Below are positions 18,940-28,500 of a DNA stretch of 64,000 bases, one piece after another (positions within the stretch are counted from its first letter, which is position 1; each line of letters begins with the position of its first letter). The stretch comes from Mangrovitalea sediminis. Its GTDB lineage: Bacteria; Pseudomonadota; Gammaproteobacteria; Pseudomonadales; Oleiphilaceae. The stretch lies in contig NZ_NTLB01000001.1 in the NCBI RefSeq assembly GCF_002514725.1, positions 558,001 through 622,000 on the forward strand. The letters run 5' to 3'. The notes beneath the pieces were generated by a model, which had not been told where the DNA came from, did not search any database, and saw nothing but the letters and a program-made list of their open reading frames with translations. A program made the position numbers and the translations under genes.

Positions 18940-20877
18940 ATGCAAAGCAACCTCCTGAAACCTTTTGCCAGCCGGCTGGTCCTGCCGGTCTATCTCGCGC
19001 TGCTGATTATGGCGGCCGTGCAGGTCGCCTTCGTCGTGGTGATGACGAACCACAATGTCGACGCCTTGAGAAATGGCATCAACAGCCGCCTGGAAACCAC
19101 GACGGCCGCGATAGACCGCCAGATGGATCAGACCCGGCAAAAAATCACCGGTCTGATCACCGGAATGACCCAGCAGGTCAACAGTGACCTTCAGTCCACG
19201 TTGAAAACACACCTGGACAAGGAAGGTGCTACCGTCAGCGACACGCTCCAGACGTCATTGGCCAATTCGAGCAAGACCTTGGCCGACGTATTGGCGGAAA
19301 TTGCCGTTCCTTCCGTGTGGAACAGCAACACGCCCGAGCTGACCCGGCTGGCCCGCATGGCCCAGAACGACCCCAATGTGATTTTTGCGGTCTTCCTGGA
19401 TCGCGACAAAAAACCCCTGACCCGCTATCTCGATCGCACCAAAGACGAAGTTAAGCAATTGATCGGCGACAACCCGCTGCACAGTTCCGTATTGAGTCTG
19501 CTGGCAGCGGCCCCCCAGGATACGAAACTGAATGTCGTCAAGGTCGACGTTACGTCCGACGGCGTTGCCATCGGCCAGTTCATTATGGGCGTCAGTAAAG
19601 CCGGTATCGAAGCCAAGACGGCAGAACTGCAACAACGCTTCTCGGCACTTATCAAGCAGGTTACTACCCAGACCACCCAGACCATGAACCAGGCCGCCCA
19701 GGGCGTTACGGAGCCACTGACACACACCCTGGGCGCCACCAAACAACACCTGACCGACGCCACGGCAAAGGTTGCTGAAACCATCAGTCAAGGAACCGGC
19801 GCCCTCATCGAACAGCTCAGTGCCATGATGGTCATCGCCGCGCTGGCCCTGATTGTGGTCCTGGCAATCCTCATGGCCAGCCGCATCGTGAGCCGTCTCA
19901 ACAACCTCCGCGACGCGGTCTGGGATATCGCAGAAGGCGACGGCGACCTGACCCGGCGCCTGCCGGAAACCGGCCGTGACGAACTGACCGAGACAGCACG
20001 CGGTCTCAACCGCTTTGTTGAACGTACCCAACAGACGCTGCAGGAAGTGCATTCCGCCACCGGCGCAGCCACCAACCTGATTGCCTCGCTGGCCAGTGCC
20101 GCCGAAGAAGCCGATCAATCTGCCGAAACCCAGCGCGCCGAGTTATCCCAGGTGTCTACCGCGATTCATCAAATGAGCGCCTCGATCCAGCAGATGGCGG
20201 CCAGTATCCAGTCCGCCGCCAGTCACGTGGATACGATTCGCTCCGATACCGAATCCACCGCCGCCATAGGGCGCGACGTCACTGGCCAGCTCAACCAACT
20301 GCAAGCCCGCGTCACCGAGAGCGTCGACGTCATCCATACCCTGGACAGGCACTGTGGCACTATCGGCTCAGTGCTGGATGTGATTCTGGGGATTGCCGAG
20401 CAGACCAATCTGTTGGCGCTCAATGCGGCGATTGAAGCCGCGCGGGCCGGCGAGAGCGGTCGTGGTTTTGCCGTGGTGGCGGATGAGGTGCGGGCGCTGG
20501 CGAGCAAGACACAGGATTCCACCAGCGAAATCCGGGGCAGCATTCAAAGCTTGCAGCAAGGCAGCCAATCGGCGGTCAGCTCCATCGAACAGGCCTCGGA
20601 CATGGCGGCCAAGGGTTGCTCCGCGTTCGCGGAGTCGGACCGTTTGCAGAACAGCGTCAACCAGTCCATCTCGCAGCTTTTCGATATGACGACGGAGGTG
20701 GCCTCGATGGCGGAGCAGCAAAGCGCCGTTGCCGAGGAAATCAACCGCAACGCCCTGCATATCAGCGAAGCGGCGGAAACCACCACCGCGGCCATCAACC
20801 GGGCGGCGGCCACCAGTCAGCAGATGCGTGAAGCCATGCAGGAACTGGAAAAGAACCTCGCCCGCTTCCGTATCTGA
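18940..20877 (+). CDS. Methyl-accepting chemotaxis protein
   Basis: This 645-residue chemoreceptor has TM1 at about 14-36, a periplasmic sensor of about 255 residues and TM2 at about 295-313. A HAMP domain follows at about 314-370, then the signalling coiled coil. The tip that binds CheA/CheW is near 489-525, including [18 protein letters not shown] and [14 protein letters not shown]. The periplasmic part is helix-rich with a central alpha/beta section ([20 protein letters not shown]) resembling a Cache-type sensor. No C-terminal CheR-tethering pentapeptide is present. The ligand is unknown. Confidence 0.93.
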   Translation: MQSNLLKPFASRLVLPVYLALLIMAAVQVAFVVVMTNHNVDALRNGINSRLETTTAAIDRQMDQTRQKITGLITGMTQQVNSDLQSTLKTHLDKEGATVSDTLQTSLANSSKTLADVLAEIAVPSVWNSNTPELTRLARMAQNDPNVIFAVFLDRDKKPLTRYLDRTKDEVKQLIGDNPLHSSVLSLLAAAPQDTKLNVVKVDVTSDGVAIGQFIMGVSKAGIEAKTAELQQRFSALIKQVTTQTTQTMNQAAQGVTEPLTHTLGATKQHLTDATAKVAETISQGTGALIEQLSAMMVIAALALIVVLAILMASRIVSRLNNLRDAVWDIAEGDGDLTRRLPETGRDELTETARGLNRFVERTQQTLQEVHSATGAATNLIASLASAAEEADQSAETQRAELSQVSTAIHQMSASIQQMAASIQSAASHVDTIRSDTESTAAIGRDVTGQLNQLQARVTESVDVIHTLDRHCGTIGSVLDVILGIAEQTNLLALNAAIEAARAGESGRGFAVVADEVRALASKTQDSTSEIRGSIQSLQQGSQSAVSSIEQASDMAAKGCSAFAESDRLQNSVNQSISQLFDMTTEVASMAEQQSAVAEEINRNALHISEAAETTTAAINRAAATSQQMREAMQELEKNLARFRI

Positions 20878-20886
20878 CCCTTCTCC

Positions 20887-20911
20887 CGAGGCGTCTCACC
20901 GAGACGCCTCG
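20887..20911. terminator. Bidirectional terminator between the chemoreceptor and DAHP synthase genes
   Basis: A perfect 11-bp stem, CGAGGCGTCTC/GAGACGCCTCG with loop ACC, fills the 38-bp space between the convergent genes. Confidence 0.8.
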
Positions 20912-20915
20912 CACC

Positions 20916-21998
20916 TCAAAGGCGGTCGTGCAACTCGCGCAGCAGGGCTTCGGTACGAGCCCAGCCGATGCAGGGATCGGTAATGGAAACGCCGTATTGC
21001 AGCGGCTCCTCTGCTGCCTGGCGTCCGTCCTCAAGAAAGCTTTCCAGCATGACACCGGCGATAGCCTGATTCCCTGCCAGACGCTGTGCCAGCACCTCGT
21101 GGGCAATGCCCGGCTGGCGCTCAGGCTGTTTGCAGGCGTTGTCGTGACTGCAGTCCACGATCACCCGCGGGTTAAGTCCGGCACCACGCAGGATTTCCTG
21201 TGCAGCACCGATACTGTCGACATCATAATTCGTCAGGTTGCGGCCACCTCGTAACACCACATGCGTATCGGGGTTACCCTCGGTACTGCACATGGCCACA
21301 CGGCCCTCGGCATCGATGCCCAGACCATGATGCGGTCGCGCCGCCGCCTGCATGGCATTGATAGCGACCTCAACGCCGCCGTCCGTTCCATTCTTGAAGC
21401 CGACCGCCATATCCAGGCCACTCGCCAGTTCGCGATGGGGCTGGGATTCCGTCGTCCGCGCACCGATGGCTGTCCAGGCCAGCAGGTCGTCCAGGTAGGA
21501 GAAAGCCAGCGGATTGAGCGCTTCGGTCGCCAGCGGCAGCCCGAGATCGGCCAGGCGCATCAACAAACGGCGCGAACGTACCAGCCCCTGCTCTAGCGCC
21601 GCTGAGCCATCGCGCTGTGGATCGTACAGCAAACCCTTCCAGCCAACGGTAGTTCGCGGTTTTTCCAGGTAGGCCCGCATCACGACCAGCAGACGGTCAT
21701 CCAGCTCCGCCGCCAGCGTCGCCAGACGCTCGCCATAGTCCAGTGCCGCATCCTCGTCATGAATCGAACAGGGACCAACGATCACCAGCAAGCGTGAGTC
21801 GCGCCCCTGAATCACATCGGCAATATGACGGCGCTGGGTGGCGACTCGGCTATCCAATAGCGCAGGAAGCGGCAGCTGCTTTTTCAGTTCTGCCGGTGTC
21901 GGCAGGGCATGGGCGCGGTTACGCGAAACTTTGGCGCCGGCATCCAGTGATTGTGCGGCGGCAGTGTCGGTTTGGGGCATGGGCATGTTCATCTTCAA
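20916..21998 (-). CDS. 3-deoxy-7-phosphoheptulonate (DAHP) synthase, class I
   Basis: This enzyme condenses PEP and erythrose-4-phosphate, the entry step of the shikimate pathway. The 360-residue class I alpha enzyme shows LLVIVGPCSIHD, RAYLEKPRTTVGWKGL, ATEALNPLAFSYL, VGFKNGTDG and VIVDCSHDNACK. Class I enzymes are feedback-inhibited by Phe, Tyr or Trp (AroG, AroF and AroH in E. coli). Sequence alone does not settle which here. A leader of more than 450 nt with two aromatic-rich micro-ORFs and a terminator precedes it, so attenuation by aromatic amino acids is likely. Confidence 0.95.
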   Translation of the reverse strand: MKMNMPMPQTDTAAAQSLDAGAKVSRNRAHALPTPAELKKQLPLPALLDSRVATQRRHIADVIQGRDSRLLVIVGPCSIHDEDAALDYGERLATLAAELDDRLLVVMRAYLEKPRTTVGWKGLLYDPQRDGSAALEQGLVRSRRLLMRLADLGLPLATEALNPLAFSYLDDLLAWTAIGARTTESQPHRELASGLDMAVGFKNGTDGGVEVAINAMQAAARPHHGLGIDAEGRVAMCSTEGNPDTHVVLRGGRNLTNYDVDSIGAAQEILRGAGLNPRVIVDCSHDNACKQPERQPGIAHEVLAQRLAGNQAIAGVMLESFLEDGRQAAEEPLQYGVSITDPCIGWARTEALLRELHDRL

Positions 21999-22069
21999 CT
22001 CCGATCATCATTGCATGTCGTGCTGGGGTTCGAAACCGGATCATCCTGATGGCTGTCCGGGCGGTGCCT

Positions 22070-22098
22070 GCGATATTGGGGATCACGCCCAATATCGC
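22070..22098 (-). promoter_or_regulatory. Perfect 11-bp hairpin overlapping the end of the second leader ORF
   Basis: GCGATATTGGG and CCCAATATCGC form a perfect stem around a 7-base loop. On the minus strand the 5' arm includes the Tyr-Trp codons of the micro-ORF at 22083-22187, and its TGA falls in the loop region. Ribosome position on the Tyr/Trp codons would therefore open or close this hairpin. No T-run follows, so it is not itself a terminator. Confidence 0.6.
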
Positions 22099-22187
22099 GC
22101 TCCGCTAAATCGCCACGACCAGCGGCCGAGCGCCGCCTGAAGCTGGATCGGATCGTTACTGTCTGATGTCCCTGCTGTCGCCTTCAT
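22083..22187 (-). CDS. Second aromatic-rich leader peptide of DAHP synthase (34 aa)
   Basis: A 34-codon ORF starts at ATG 22187, a few bases after AGGTGAG (a good Shine-Dalgarno sequence), and ends 84 nt before the DAHP synthase start. Its last 12 residues are WSWRFSGARYWA: three Trp, one Phe and one Tyr. The 5' arm of the hairpin at 22070-22098 covers the Tyr-Trp codons. This is the layout of a ribosome-stalling regulatory peptide that senses charged aromatic tRNAs. No such peptide is known to me for this locus. Confidence 0.6.
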   Translation of the reverse strand: MKATAGTSDSNDPIQLQAALGRWSWRFSGARYWA

Positions 22188-22236
22188 CTGCTCACCTGGC
22201 CGATGTTCTATCCGTCGTTAACGGAAGCCTGAAACG

Positions 22237-22273
22237 AAAAAACCCCGATCTGCCTGCTGCCGATCGGGGTTTT
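22237..22273 (-). terminator. Intrinsic terminator inside the DAHP synthase leader
   Basis: Reading on the minus strand, CCCCGATC (22269-22262) pairs with GATCGGGG (22250-22243). TTTTTT (22242-22237) follows immediately, and A-residues on the 5' side can extend the stem. No gene ends here on either strand. It lies between the first leader ORF and the DAHP synthase gene, so it is best read as an attenuator. Confidence 0.85.
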
Positions 22274-22277
22274 CTCC

Positions 22278-22345
22278 GGAAGGCAGCCTCGTCTCTGGGC
22301 CAGCCTTCCGCGATTCAGTGAATCGCGCTCACACAGGGGCTGGCC
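22278..22345 (-). promoter_or_regulatory. Alternative RNA pairings upstream of the attenuator
   Basis: Element A (22338-22345, GGCCAGCC on the minus strand) lies in the last codons of the first leader ORF and is complementary to element B (22298-22305). B overlaps a 7-base arm (22303-22309) that instead pairs with C (22278-22284), next to the terminator. A 17-base palindrome (22310-22326) sits between A and B. A:B and B:C share bases and exclude each other. How this controls the terminator is not resolved from sequence. Confidence 0.5.
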
Positions 22346-22418
22346 GTCGACTAAAATAGCCGAAGCCAAACCACCAAAACTGAACAACGCCCGGAGCCTT
22401 TTCGGCCGGCGTTGGCAT
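22329..22418 (-). CDS. First aromatic-rich leader peptide of DAHP synthase (29 aa)
   Basis: An ORF of 29 codons from ATG 22418 to TGA 22331-22329. Residues 14-22 read FWWFGFGYF: four Phe, two Trp and one Tyr in nine residues. In-frame ATGs at 22427 and 22457 could lengthen it, and no strong Shine-Dalgarno sequence precedes any of them. It is followed by alternative RNA pairings and an intrinsic terminator, the architecture of amino-acid attenuation. It lies upstream of DAHP synthase, whose pathway makes exactly these amino acids. Confidence 0.65.
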   Translation of the reverse strand: MPTPAEKAPGVVQFWWFGFGYFSRRPAPV

Positions 22419-22464
22419 GTCAAGCATGCAAAGTGGGTTGCGTGTTGGCGTATTCATGTCCAAC

Positions 22465-22492
22465 ATCTTAACCCAAGCCCGTCATAATGCAA
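22465..22492 (-). promoter_or_regulatory. Candidate promoter of the DAHP synthase leader
   Basis: On the minus strand TTGCAT (22492-22487) and TAAGAT (22470-22465) are 16 bp apart. The predicted start near 22457 would put the first leader ORF at or very near the RNA 5' end. Confidence 0.45.
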
Positions 22493-22509
22493 CCATCACC
22501 GAGGCCCCC

Positions 22510-23280
22510 ATGTCCGTGATACGTCATGTCCTGATCGCTTTCCTGATTCTGAGCAGCAGCTGGGCTCTGGCCACACCTGAGACCCGCGTCTACACGCTGC
22601 AGAACCGCACTGCCGGACAACTGTCCCAGGAAATCAAGACCCTCTACCCCAGCGGTCAGGTCCAGGTCACCAACGATGGGCAGCAATTGATGGTTCGCGG
22701 CGAGCCCGGCACGCTCGACGAAATCGGTCAGCTGATCGAGCGCCTGGATGTACCCCAGCACCAGTTACGTATCACCGTCCGCGTTTTCAGTGGGGGGGAT
22801 CAGTCCACCAACGGCGCCGGCATCAGCAGTGACGGACACTCCGTCAGCGCGGGCGCCGGCAGCCGGACCATCACCACGGCCACGCACAGCGAACAAAGCC
22901 TGGTGGTACAGGATGGCGCCACCGCCCACATCAGCGCCGGTCGCGTGGAGACGGTTCCCATCGCGATACAGGGCGGAGAGAATCCTGCGGCGATCCTCAA
23001 GTCCGTCGACATCAAGCACGGGTTCCTGGTTCGCCCGCAGGTGATCAGCGAACGCCAGATCCAGTTGGATATCGTCAGCTTCAACGATCACCCGGAACGG
23101 GATAGCAACGGCTATGAAACCGCTGCCGTCATGACCATTCGCCGTGTCGAACCGGGCCATTGGGTCACATTGGGAGCCAGTAAGAAGAACGCCCAGCAAC
23201 ACCGCAAAGGGATCACCTACCAGGCCGGAGGCCGCCAGCAGGACCAGAAAACCTATCAGGTGCGCGTCGACCTGATGTAA
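22510..23280 (+). CDS. Exported secretin-like short-domain protein
   Basis: From ATG 22510 (MSVIRHVLIAFLILSSSWALA) the protein has a clear signal peptide with cleavage near residue 20. The mature part starts with a secretin N-domain (VYTLQNRTAGQLSQEIKTLYP and LMVRGEPGTLDEIGQLIERLD). It continues into a beta-rich section reminiscent of the start of a secretin barrel, but at 256 residues it lacks a full secretin channel. It is therefore a periplasmic or outer-membrane-associated protein of unknown role, distantly related to type II/IV secretins. Confidence 0.7.
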   Translation: MSVIRHVLIAFLILSSSWALATPETRVYTLQNRTAGQLSQEIKTLYPSGQVQVTNDGQQLMVRGEPGTLDEIGQLIERLDVPQHQLRITVRVFSGGDQSTNGAGISSDGHSVSAGAGSRTITTATHSEQSLVVQDGATAHISAGRVETVPIAIQGGENPAAILKSVDIKHGFLVRPQVISERQIQLDIVSFNDHPERDSNGYETAAVMTIRRVEPGHWVTLGASKKNAQQHRKGITYQAGGRQQDQKTYQVRVDLM

Positions 23281-23395
23281 TCCCCTGCCGCGCCTCACCA
23301 CTGGGCGCACCGCCCGCCACCTGATATGCTCACGCGACGGCCGGGCGGTCTCTGCGCCCTGCTCAGCACCCCCGTCGATATTACGAGATTCCGGT

Positions 23396-24271
23396 ATGCC
23401 GAACTCCCAGGAAGCCACTACCCCACTGGTCGCCTATCAGGGCCATGAAGGTGCCTATTCACACCTGTCCTGCCGTCACGTGTTCCCCACCCACAAGACC
23501 TACCCCTGCGCCTCCTTTCTGGAAGCCATGCAGGCCGTCGAGGCGGGCAAGGCCGACGTGGCCATGATTCCCCTGGAAAACTCCACCGCCGGACGGGTCG
23601 AGGAGATTTACCGGCTGATCCCGAAAATGGAGCTGTATATCGTCGGCGAGCATTTCGAACCGGTGAATCACTGTTTGATGGCAGCCCCCGGCACCGAAAT
23701 CGACACCCTGCGGGTAGTCTCCTCCCACCCGCAAGCCCTGGCGCAGTGCGCCGAGCATATTGCCGAACTGGGACTGCAGACCGAGGCCCACCTGGACACC
23801 GCTGGCGCGGCCCTCGCGCTGAGCCAGAACCCGGACCCGAGCCGCGCCGCTATCGCTTCGCGCCTCGCCGCTGAACTTTACGGGCTGAATATCCTGCGCG
23901 AACACTTCTCGGACCAGACCGGCAACACCACCCGTTTCATCATTCTTGCCCGCGGGGAATCCCTGCCGCCGCTGGAACCCGGCCATGCCTATATGACCTC
24001 GCTACTGTTCCGGGTGCGCAACATTCCCGCAGCCCTGTATAAAGCCATGGGCGGCTTTGCCACCAACGGCATCAACCTGGTCAAGCTGGAAAGCTACATC
24101 CCCGGCGGTTCACTCAACGCCAGCCAGTTCCATGTCGATATCGAAGGCCACGTCGAAGAGCGTGGCCTGCGCCTCGCCCTCGAAGAACTGCGTTTTTTCG
24201 CAGAGGATGTGCGCATCCTCGGCACCTACCGCGCCCACCCATTCCGACAGAGCCGCGCCTTCCACGATTGA
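23396..24271 (+). CDS. pheA: Prephenate dehydratase
   Basis: This enzyme converts prephenate to phenylpyruvate in phenylalanine synthesis. The 291-residue monofunctional form has no chorismate mutase domain. The catalytic domain shows VAYQGHEGAYSH, VAMIPLENSTAGRVEEIY and the TTR motif in GNTTRFIILARG. The C-terminal ACT domain (about 197-280) contains the ESYIPGGSLNASQFHVDIEGH region that binds Phe. The DAHP synthase nearby belongs to the same pathway but is on the other strand. Confidence 0.94.
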   Translation: MPNSQEATTPLVAYQGHEGAYSHLSCRHVFPTHKTYPCASFLEAMQAVEAGKADVAMIPLENSTAGRVEEIYRLIPKMELYIVGEHFEPVNHCLMAAPGTEIDTLRVVSSHPQALAQCAEHIAELGLQTEAHLDTAGAALALSQNPDPSRAAIASRLAAELYGLNILREHFSDQTGNTTRFIILARGESLPPLEPGHAYMTSLLFRVRNIPAALYKAMGGFATNGINLVKLESYIPGGSLNASQFHVDIEGHVEERGLRLALEELRFFAEDVRILGTYRAHPFRQSRAFHD

Positions 24272-24452
24272 TCCGCAAACATCGCTTTATTACCGTCACA
24301 ACCTTCCTTTATGATCGGCGGTAATATCGACCGATACGGTTTGGATCCGCTTTTTATAGCGGGATGGCGCTGCGCGTCAGAGTCCCAAAGACCTCCAGGA
24401 TATGGGTCGCTCTGTTCGCAATGGATATAACACAAAGAACGGGGAGTCAGTC

Positions 24453-25559
24453 ATGGCAAAACGCATGACCATCATGGTGATCATTCTGGCAATCGTCGTC
24501 GGCGGCATTGTCTGGTTCTTCGCCTTCTTCAAGCCGAAGATGATCAACAACTTTTTCGCGCACATGACGCTCCCGCCTGCAACCGTAGCAACAGCACAGG
24601 CAAAACAGGCCGAATGGCAAAGCCTGCGCACGGCGATCGGTACCATTGCCGCAACTCAGCAAATTACGGTGACCACCGAAGTCGCAGGCAAGGTCCAGAA
24701 AATCTCGTTCCATTCCGGCGACCCGGTCAAGCAGGGCACGGTCCTGGTGCAGCTGGACACCGACGTGGACAAGGCTGACCTGAAGGGTTTTGAAGCTTCC
24801 GCCGAGCTGGCAAGAGCCAATTTCAAGCGCGATCAGAAGCTACTCGCGCGACGCGCAACCAGCACCACCGATTTCGAAACTACACAGGCGCAACTTCGTA
24901 ACGCCGAAGCCAAGGTGGAAAGCCAGAAAGCGGTTATCAGCAAGAAGACCATCACCGCGCCCTTCAACGGTACGCTGGGTATCCGCCAGATCAGCATCGG
25001 CGAATACCTGCAACCGGGCACACCGATAGTGTCGCTACAGGCTCTGGACAAGGTTTACGTCAACTTCAACCTGCCGGAACAGGACTTCAGCGCCGTCAAA
25101 ACCGGCCAAACCGTCAATGTGAGCGTGCCGGCGTTCCCCGGCCGCATCTTCAGCGGCACTGTCACGGCAGTGGATGCCAGGGTCGACGAGAACACCCGTA
25201 ACTTCACCGTGCAGGGCACCTTCGAAAACCCCGATCACGCCTTGCGTCCGGGTATGTTTGCCGATGTCAGCCTGATTACAGGCGCTCCCATGGCCGTCGT
25301 GACGGTGCCCGAATCCGCCATCGACGCCAAGCTCTACGGCACCTCCGTCTTTGTGGTCACCGACACCGGCAAGAAGGACGCCCAGGGTAAACCGGTGCTG
25401 ACCGTCGAGCGACAGTATGTGGAAACCGGCGACACCCGCGCCCACGAAGTCCGCATCACCAAGGGGCTGAAGGCGGGCACCACCGTGGTCACTGCCGGCC
25501 AGCTGAAGCTGCAGAACGGCTCTCACGTCGTCATCAACAACGACGTTCAACTGCAGTGA
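24453..25559 (+). CDS. RND efflux periplasmic adaptor (membrane fusion protein)
   Basis: About 368 residues from ATG 24453 (MAKRMTIMVIILAIVVGG), preceded by GGGGAG. It has one N-terminal membrane anchor, then the biotinyl-lipoyl-like halves (TTEVAGKVQKISFHSGDPVKQG and ITAPFNGTLGIRQISIGEYL), an alpha-helical hairpin between them, and C-terminal beta-barrel domains. It links the inner-membrane RND pump encoded 10 bp downstream with an outer-membrane channel. No outer-membrane factor gene is adjacent. Confidence 0.93.
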   Translation: MAKRMTIMVIILAIVVGGIVWFFAFFKPKMINNFFAHMTLPPATVATAQAKQAEWQSLRTAIGTIAATQQITVTTEVAGKVQKISFHSGDPVKQGTVLVQLDTDVDKADLKGFEASAELARANFKRDQKLLARRATSTTDFETTQAQLRNAEAKVESQKAVISKKTITAPFNGTLGIRQISIGEYLQPGTPIVSLQALDKVYVNFNLPEQDFSAVKTGQTVNVSVPAFPGRIFSGTVTAVDARVDENTRNFTVQGTFENPDHALRPGMFADVSLITGAPMAVVTVPESAIDAKLYGTSVFVVTDTGKKDAQGKPVLTVERQYVETGDTRAHEVRITKGLKAGTTVVTAGQLKLQNGSHVVINNDVQLQ

Positions 25560-25569
25560 TGGGGGCCGC

Positions 25570-28500
25570 ATGAAATTCACCGATATTTTCATCAAACGAC
25601 CGGTGCTGGCATCGGTCGTCAGCCTGATCATCCTCCTGCTTGGCCTGAACGCGCTGCGCGAGCTGCAATTGCGCCAGTACCCGCAGTTGGAGAATGCCGT
25701 CATCAACATCCAGACCAGTTATCCCGGCGCAAGCTCGGATCTGGTCCAGGGATTTATCACCACGCCGATCCAGCAGGCCGTCGCCAGCGCCGAAGGGATC
25801 GATTACCTGACATCCAAGAGCACCAAGGGCAGCAGCACCGTCCAGGTGCACCTCAAGCTCGGCTTCGACTCCAGCAAGGCGATGACCGAAGTCCTCGCCA
25901 AGGTGGCCCAGGCGCGACGCGACCTGCCATCCGGCGCCCAGGAGCCGGTGATCAGCAAGTCGACCGGTGACACCACGGCGCTGATGTATATCAGCTTTTT
26001 CAGCGACCAGATGGATGAGGCGCAGATCACCGATTACCTGAAACGCGTGGTCCAGCCCCAGTTGCAGACGCTGGATGGCGTCGCCCAGGCTCAGATCCTT
26101 GGCGACAAAACTTTCGCCATGCGTATCTGGCTGAATCCCCAGAAGCTGGCCGCCTATGACCTCACGCCCCAGGCTGTCTCCCAGGCGCTGAACACCAACA
26201 GTTACCTGACGCCTGCCGGGCAGACCAAAGGCAAGTATGTTGCCATCGATGTGGAGGCCAATACCGACCTGAAATCGGTGGAGGAATTCAAGAATCTCGT
26301 CATCAAGCGGGAAGCCAACAAGCTGGTTCGCCTGAAAGACGTCGCCAGCATCGAGCTGGGCGCGGAAAACAACGATTCGGCCGTCTACTTCAGCGGCAAG
26401 CGGGCCGTTTTCGTCGCCATCACCGCCCTGCCCGACGCCAATCCACTGGATGTGATCGACCGGGTCTACAAGCAGCTCCCGGCCATCGAGCAGCAGTTGC
26501 CCTCGGCGTTGAAGGTAAAGGTCGCCTATGACGCCACCCAGTTTATCCGTGACTCCATCGACGAGGTCATCAAGACGGTGGGCGAAGCGACGGTGATCGT
26601 CATCTTCGTTATCTTCCTGTTCCTCGGCTCGGTCCGCTCGGTGATGATTCCGGTGGTCACCATCCCGCTGTCGCTGGTCGGTGTCTGCTTCTTCATGCTG
26701 ATGATGGGCTACTCGATCAACCTGCTGACACTGCTGGCCATGGTGCTGGCCATAGGGTTGGTGGTGGACGACGCCATCGTGGTGGTGGAGAACATACACC
26801 GACACATCGAGGAAGGCCTGACGCCCTATCAGGCCGCCCTGGTCGGCGCACGGGAAATTGCCACCCCGGTTATCGCCATGAGTTTGACGCTGGCGACGGT
26901 CTATGCCCCTATCGGTTTCATGGGCGGACTCACCGGCGGCCTGTTCAAGGAGTTCGCCTTTGCCCTGTCCGGCGCGGTGATCCTTTCCGGGGTCATAGCC
27001 CTGACCCTGTCGCCCATGATGTGCTCGAAGCTACTGGTACAGACCAACAGTCCCATGGCGGATAAGCTCGACCATCTCTTCGACGGCCTGCGCAACCGCT
27101 ATCAGCGGCGCCTGCACGGAGTGCTGGAGTTCCGTCCGGTCACCCTCCTGATGGTCATCGCCATCCTGTTCCTGTGCGGCTTCCTGTATGTGTACTCCAA
27201 GAAGGAGCTGGCGCGCCCCGAGGACCAGGGCATTATCTTCAGCATCTCCCATGCCCCGCAGAATGCCACGTTCGACTACGTGGACGCCTTTACGCCGGAG
27301 CTGGTCAAAACGCTTGAGTCGTTCAAGGAAGGCCAGGATTTCTTCATGGTCGAGGGCATGAACGGCGACATCACCACGACCATCAGTGGTCTGTTGCTCA
27401 AGCCCTGGAGCGAGCGTGACAAGAGCCAGATGCAACTGGTACCGGAAATGAAGAGCAAGCTGGACAAGATTGCCGGCTTCCAGTCGGTCTCCTTCAACCT
27501 GCCGACCCTACCCGGCGCCAGCGGGCTGCCCATCCAATTCGTCATCGTGTCGCCGGACGACTACAAGGTTATCTATCAGCTGGGACAAGAGCTGATCAAT
27601 AAGGCGAACAAGAGCGGAAAATTCATTTTCCTGCGTTCGGATCTCGAGTTCGACCGACCGACGGTGACCGTCAATGTGGATCGCGCCAAAGCCAACGAAC
27701 TGGGGCTGAACATGCAGGATATCGGTCAGGCGCTGACCACCATGCTCAGCGACGGCTACGTGAACCGGTTTACGGTGCAGGGGCGCAGCTACAAGATCAT
27801 TCCCCAGTCACAACGGGCCTTCCGCGCCACCGCCGAGGACCTGGAGCACTATTACGTAAAAACGGCCAGCGGGAAGAGTATCCCCCTGTCCACGGTGACC
27901 TCACTGAAGCACAGTGTGCAGCCGAACCAGCGCAGCCAGTTCCAGCAGCTGAATTCGATGATGATCGAAGGCGTCATGCGCCCTGGTGTGTCTCTGGGGG
28001 ACGCCCTGACCTACCTGTCGACCCAGGCCAAGCAGATCTTCCCGAAAGGAGTCGCCGTCGACTATGCAGGCCAGTCCCGCCAGTTCGAGCAGGAGGGGAA
28101 TGCACTGCTGTTCACCTTCTTCTTCGCGCTGATACTGATCTTCCTGGTCCTGGCCGCCCAGTTCGAGAGCTTCCGTGATCCCTTGATCATCCTGATTGCG
28201 GTACCGCTGTCGCTGGTGGGAGCCTTGTTGCCAATCGCCTTCGGCGCCAGCTCTATCAATATCTATACCCAGGTGGGACTGGTCACCCTGATCGGCCTGA
28301 TCAGTAAGCACGGCATCCTGATGGTGCAGTTCGCCAATCAGTTGCAGGTGCAGGAAGGTATCGGCAAGCGTGAGGCTATCGAACGGGCCGCCGGTATCCG
28401 TCTGCGCGCCATCCTGATGACGACAGCGTCCATGGTGGTGGGTGTGATCCCCCTGATCATCGCCACCGGTGCCGGTGCGGCCAGTCGCTTCGATATCGGT

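Noticed and set aside
22208-22423. 71-codon minus-strand ORF in the DAHP synthase leader
   Set aside because: It runs through the terminator and has no Shine-Dalgarno sequence or aromatic run. The shorter frame at 22329-22418 fits a leader peptide much better.
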